Position numbers and translations under genes: made by a program
In this document: positions 60,913 to 64,000 of the stretch, piece after piece
Layout: each line of letters opens with the position of its first letter
Position numbering within the stretch: the first letter of the stretch is position 1
Notes under the pieces: generated by a model
The model's input: the letters and a program-made list of their open reading frames with translations, nothing else
The model's database searches: none
Told to the model about the DNA's origin: nothing
Assembly: GCA_019417325.1 (NCBI GenBank)
Contig: DXVO01000021.1
Location: forward strand, 124,001-188,000
DNA from: Parabacteroides sp.
GTDB lineage: Bacteria > Bacteroidota > Bacteroidia > Bacteroidales > Tannerellaceae
Length of the DNA stretch: 64,000 nucleotides
Reading direction: 5' to 3'

Positions 60913-61566
60913 ATGAATGAAGCAGCATATAATGAGTTAGCCCTTCTTATTAAACATTATCCGGAATTGGAAAGCTGTAAAGATGATATCATCGCTTCTT
61001 TCCATGTGATAACGGATTGTTATGAATCTGGCGGCTTAATAATGATTTGCGGAAATGGGGGGAGTGCGGCAGACTCCTCCCATATCGTAGGCGAGTTGAT
61101 GAAAGGTTTCAAAAAGAAAAGAGCTTTGACAACAAAGCAGAGACATGCGATTGAAACTTTTTATCCGGGGGAAGGCGCGGAGCTTGCCGATTCCTTGCAG
61201 CGTGCGATTCCTGCGATTTCGTTGGTAGAGCAATCGGCTTTATCTTCCGCATTCATTAATGATGTGAATCCGGAAATGGTCTATGCACAGCAGGTCTTCG
61301 GATATGGGAAAGCCGGGGATGTCTTGATGGGATTATCTACATCCGGCAATTCGCAAAATGTGGTGAATGCTTGTAAGGTAGCAAAAACTTTAGGCGTAAA
61401 GACCATCGCTTTTACAGGAAGAGAAGGAGGATGCCTGTCGGATATTTGCGATATCACGCTTCGTGCTCCGGCTACAGAAGTATATAGGGTACAGGAATAT
61501 CACTTGCCGATATACCATGCCCTTTGCGCCATGTTGGAAGCGGAACTGATGGACGACGATTCATAG
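60913..61566 (+). CDS. SIS-domain phosphosugar isomerase (GmhA-like)
   Basis: A 217-aa cytoplasmic protein with an SIS fold: CGNGGSAADSSHIVGELMKGF, LSTSGNSQNVVNAC and GREGGCLSDICDITL. It resembles GmhA (sedoheptulose-7-phosphate isomerase) in length and motifs, but here it is the last gene of a glycan-use operon, 10 bp after the kinase gene. A role in isomerising the phosphosugar made by the ROK kinase is inferred from the neighbourhood. The insertion around KKKRALTTKQRH is unusual. Confidence 0.85.
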   Translation: MNEAAYNELALLIKHYPELESCKDDIIASFHVITDCYESGGLIMICGNGGSAADSSHIVGELMKGFKKKRALTTKQRHAIETFYPGEGAELADSLQRAIPAISLVEQSALSSAFINDVNPEMVYAQQVFGYGKAGDVLMGLSTSGNSQNVVNACKVAKTLGVKTIAFTGREGGCLSDICDITLRAPATEVYRVQEYHLPIYHALCAMLEAELMDDDS

Positions 61567-61600
61567 CGTATTGTTTTTAAGGGGAACTTAAGGATTGGTT

Positions 61601-61745
61601 GAATGTGTCAAAAAGCTATTACTGGACGCTGATGACGCAGAACACGCAGATTTACGCCGATTATTTATTGAAAAAATATGGTCTGTGTAAATCTGCGCTT
61701 AGTCTGCGAATTCTGCGTTCCCTAATATAGACTTTTGGCACATTC
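61601..61745. repeat. MITE-like extragenic palindromic element
   Basis: The ends GAATGTGTCAAAAAG and CTTTTGGCACATTC are imperfect inverted repeats (about 145 bp apart). Inside lie CGCAGATTTAC and GTAAATCTGCG as a second inverted pair, plus further TCTGCG/CGCAGA copies. It has no coding capacity. Similar CGCAGATTTAC elements are scattered in Bacteroidales genomes, in my recollection. It follows the sugar operon. Confidence 0.65.
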
Positions 61746-61753
61746 CCTTTTTT

Positions 61754-61788
61754 ATTGCCCCGGTTGGAAGAAACCGGTATGGGGCAAT
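61754..61788 (+). terminator. Terminator of the sugar operon
   Basis: ATTGCCCC and GGGGCAAT pair, with an inner CGGTT/AACCG stem, then TCTTCTTTT follows. It lies about 190 bp after the isomerase stop codon, beyond the palindromic element. Confidence 0.75.
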
Positions 61789-61888
61789 TCTTCTTTTGTA
61801 ATCGAATTGTAATATCTATTTCACGTAGCTGAAACAACATTTGCCGTCCTTTGCTGAAAAATAAATATATTTGTAATGCACATTAAAC

Positions 61889-62584
61889 ATGGAAACTATG
61901 GATACACCGAGAATACTTGTTGTGGATGATGAAGAGGATTTGTGTGAAATCCTTAAATTCAATCTTGAAATAGAAGGGTATGAAGTGGATACGGCTTTCA
62001 GTGCGGAAGAGGCATTGAAACTGAATTTGCCCGCTTACCAGTTATTGCTGCTGGATGTGATGATGGGGGAAATATCCGGTTTCAAGATGGCAAGCCTGTT
62101 ACGGAAAAATGAAAGTACCGCCCATATTCCGATTATATTCCTTACGGCAAAAGATACGGAAAATGATATGCTGACCGGTTTTAACCTGGGGGCAGACGAT
62201 TATATCTCCAAGCCATTCTCCATCCGCCAGGTAGTAGCGCGTGTCAAGGCCGTATTGAGAAGAACGACCGATAAAGATAAATCGCAGGAAGGAGAATTGC
62301 TGGCATATGAAACACTTGTACTCGATGCCAAGCGTATTAAAGCAACGGTAGACGGGAAAGAAGTGCCCCTTACCAAAAAGGAATTTGAAATATTGAAACT
62401 GCTGCTTGAAAATAAAGGAAACGTATTTTCCCGCGAAGAGATATTGGCACGCATCTGGAAAGATGAAGTCTACGTGCTGGATCGTACTATCGATGTAAAT
62501 ATCACTCGCCTGCGGAAAAAGATAGGGGTTTATGGTAAGAATATCGTGACCCGTTTGGGGTTTGGTTATTGTTTTGAAAGTTAA
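61889..62584 (+). CDS. rprY: OmpR-family response regulator, RprY-like
   Basis: A 231-aa response regulator; ATG at 61889 or 61898 (MDTPRILVVDDEED) may be the start. The receiver has the acidic pair in VVDDEED, phosphorylatable Asp56 (LLLLDVMMGE) and the switch Lys in YISKPFS. The C-terminal winged helix shows PLTKKEFEILKLLLENKG and RTIDVNITRLRKKIG. It resembles RprY of Bacteroides, the partner of the kinase RprX, whose homologue follows 18 bp downstream. Confidence 0.9.
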   Translation: METMDTPRILVVDDEEDLCEILKFNLEIEGYEVDTAFSAEEALKLNLPAYQLLLLDVMMGEISGFKMASLLRKNESTAHIPIIFLTAKDTENDMLTGFNLGADDYISKPFSIRQVVARVKAVLRRTTDKDKSQEGELLAYETLVLDAKRIKATVDGKEVPLTKKEFEILKLLLENKGNVFSREEILARIWKDEVYVLDRTIDVNITRLRKKIGVYGKNIVTRLGFGYCFES

Positions 62585-62602
62585 CGGATAAATATTCAGA
62601 GA

Positions 62603-64000
62603 ATGGAGATTGAAGCAGAAACAAGGAGCCGGGTACCGTTCAGCCAACGGTTGTTCTGGTCTATTTTTGCGATGTTTCTCGGGTTTACGCTTTGTTTCCT
62701 GTTGTTCCAGTATCAACGGGAGAGGGAGTTTGCACAGGAGAAGCTGGATAGTGTATTGAGCAATTATAACTATCAGCTATACCGCCGTATCAAACAGGAT
62801 AAAAATATAAATGCGGTCGTACATGATTTTATTTATGACATTCCGCAAAAAGACCTGCGTGTTACGATTATAAGCCCGGAAGGAAATGTGTTGTTTGATA
62901 ATAGCGGGGCTGAAGAATTTAATAACCATAACAACCGTAGTGAGGTACGTAAAGCTCGTTTATATAATAGCGGTTTTGCCATCCGTTCGTCCAACTCTAC
63001 CGGTAAACGGTACTTTTATTCCGCCACGAATATCGGGGGATATATCTACCGTTCGGCATTGCCCTGGGATCCTTATACGCAGCGTGTGCTGACCGTAAAT
63101 AAGGATTTTATCTATTTCCTGGCATTGATGACGCTTATGTTCTTCTTTGTCCTTTCGCGGTTTACATTCAGTATCGGACGTACGATATCCAAATTGCGCG
63201 ACTTTGCCCTGAATATAAAAAACGACCGTATTCCCAAAAGCGAATATCTTTTCCCGAATGACGAGTTGGGAGATATCTCCAAAAATATAGTTTCCCTGTA
63301 TAACTTACAGCAAAAAGCAAAAGACGAGCTCTCTATGGAACGGGAGAAACTGATCAAACATTTCCAGTATTCCAAGGAAGGGTTCGCCATGTTTACAGCA
63401 GAAGGACGGGAAATACTTTCAAATATTCTTTTTGTCCAGTTCCTGAATGTGATGTCCGATACGCAAATCCGGCAATCGGAAGATGCAATCGAAATACAGG
63501 AATTAGACCCTATCCGTGAATTTCTGAATAAGAATATACCGAACCAGAACCGCAAACGGAAAGTCCTGCGCGAGTCTGTCACCGTAGATAAAAACGGAAA
63601 GATATTCCTGATAGAATGTATCTTGTTCCTCGATAACAGCTATGAATTGTCTATCAATGATATTTCCCGGCAAGAAGAGGAAAGCCGTATGAAACGCCAG
63701 CTTACCCAGAATGTAGCGCATGAATTGAAAACTCCGGTAAGCAGTATCCAGGGATATCTGGAAACGATCCTGAGTAATCCGGACCTGACGGACGACAAAC
63801 GCCAGTTCTTCCTTGAACGTTGTTATTCGCAGAGCACGCGCCTGACCGGTTTGTTGCGTGATATATCCGTGCTGAACCGCTTGGACGAAGCCTCCGAAAT
63901 GTTCGAACTTTCCGATGTAAGCATAACCCGGCTGGTTTCGGAAATAGAAAAGGAATGTTCAAAAGAAATGGAGGAAAGGAAAATTACCTCGGAATTGATC
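62603..64000 (+). CDS. rprX: Sensor histidine kinase, RprX-like, 3'-truncated by window end
   Basis: From ATG at 62603 the frame is open to the window end (466 codons). It starts with a membrane segment (about residues 17-34), then an extracytoplasmic domain (about 35-160) with YDIPQKDLRVTIISPEGNVLFDNS, a second membrane segment (about 172-190), a PAS-like region, and HisKA with NVAHELKTPVSSIQGYLE (His373). The HATPase domain lies beyond the window. It pairs with the RprY-like regulator upstream; together they probably sense envelope conditions. The exact signal is unknown. Confidence 0.9.
   Translation, partial: MEIEAETRSRVPFSQRLFWSIFAMFLGFTLCFLLFQYQREREFAQEKLDSVLSNYNYQLYRRIKQDKNINAVVHDFIYDIPQKDLRVTIISPEGNVLFDNSGAEEFNNHNNRSEVRKARLYNSGFAIRSSNSTGKRYFYSATNIGGYIYRSALPWDPYTQRVLTVNKDFIYFLALMTLMFFFVLSRFTFSIGRTISKLRDFALNIKNDRIPKSEYLFPNDELGDISKNIVSLYNLQQKAKDELSMEREKLIKHFQYSKEGFAMFTAEGREILSNILFVQFLNVMSDTQIRQSEDAIEIQELDPIREFLNKNIPNQNRKRKVLRESVTVDKNGKIFLIECILFLDNSYELSINDISRQEEESRMKRQLTQNVAHELKTPVSSIQGYLETILSNPDLTDDKRQFFLERCYSQSTRLTGLLRDISVLNRLDEASEMFELSDVSITRLVSEIEKECSKEMEERKITSELI

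Noticed and set aside
62099..62716. Minus-strand 205-codon frame over the RprY-like gene
   Set aside because: It is antisense to a clear OmpR-family regulator and lacks domain features.

Overview
The window reads as a chromosomal segment of a gut Bacteroidales bacterium, probably Parabacteroides-like (genus not provable here). The signs are a SusC/SusD pair, fimbrillin-type lipoproteins, promoter boxes of the Bacteroidetes TAnnTTTG type, almost no Shine-Dalgarno sequences, and an RprXY-like two-component system.

Layout. 1-945: 3' end of a YeiH-type transporter gene and a LysR-regulator remnant. 974-7410: a decayed prophage or island at the 3' end of ppdK, bounded by a 100-bp direct repeat made of the ppdK stop region and terminator. 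It holds a frameshifted HTH/terminase-small-subunit-like gene, two genes broken by in-frame stops, a 536-aa lipoprotein, two small genes, a truncated phage-like gene, and two inverted copies of one promoter/leader. 7399-11573: ppdK and a membrane-bound AraC-type regulator. 11618-15402: a six-gene regulatory cluster (DRTGG, ATPase, [FeFe]-hydrogenase-like protein, DRTGG, PHP, ATPase) without a catalytic hydrogenase. 15407-24051: housekeeping and sensory genes (MltF, RlmD, fimbrillin-like lipoprotein, PepP, PAS kinase, cupin).

24236-37798 (minus strand) is an osmotic-stress block: an NtrC-type regulator, a sigma-54 promoter with tandem upstream palindromes, then a 32-aa membrane peptide, kdpF, kdpA, kdpB, kdpC, an outer-membrane barrel, an OtsA-OtsB fusion, a GH15 hydrolase, the KdpD sensor half and a separate histidine kinase. 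Potassium uptake and trehalose metabolism thus appear to be one transcription unit.

38481-49156 is the most striking part: an AT-rich, one-direction array of small genes separated by about fourteen hairpin-forming intergenic sites of 55-64 bp. Each cassette starts with a short sequence (ATTANC...) that is the reverse complement of the start of the site at its own far end, so every cassette has private terminal inverted repeats. That is the geometry of integron cassettes and attC sites, but the core sequences are not canonical. Recognisable cargo is of the immunity type (Imm51, CbrC/UPF0167, tandem DUF4274-like, two macro domains). No recombinase and no toxin is in the window. The closest described concept I know is the recombinase-associated acquired interbacterial defence (rAID) cluster of gut Bacteroidales.

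50207-61566 is a LacI-controlled polysaccharide locus (two matching operators, LacI, SusC, SusD, Tat-exported GH38 alpha-mannosidase, MFS importer, ROK kinase, SIS isomerase). It is followed by a MITE-like palindromic repeat, a terminator, and an RprY/RprX-like pair whose kinase gene runs off the window end.
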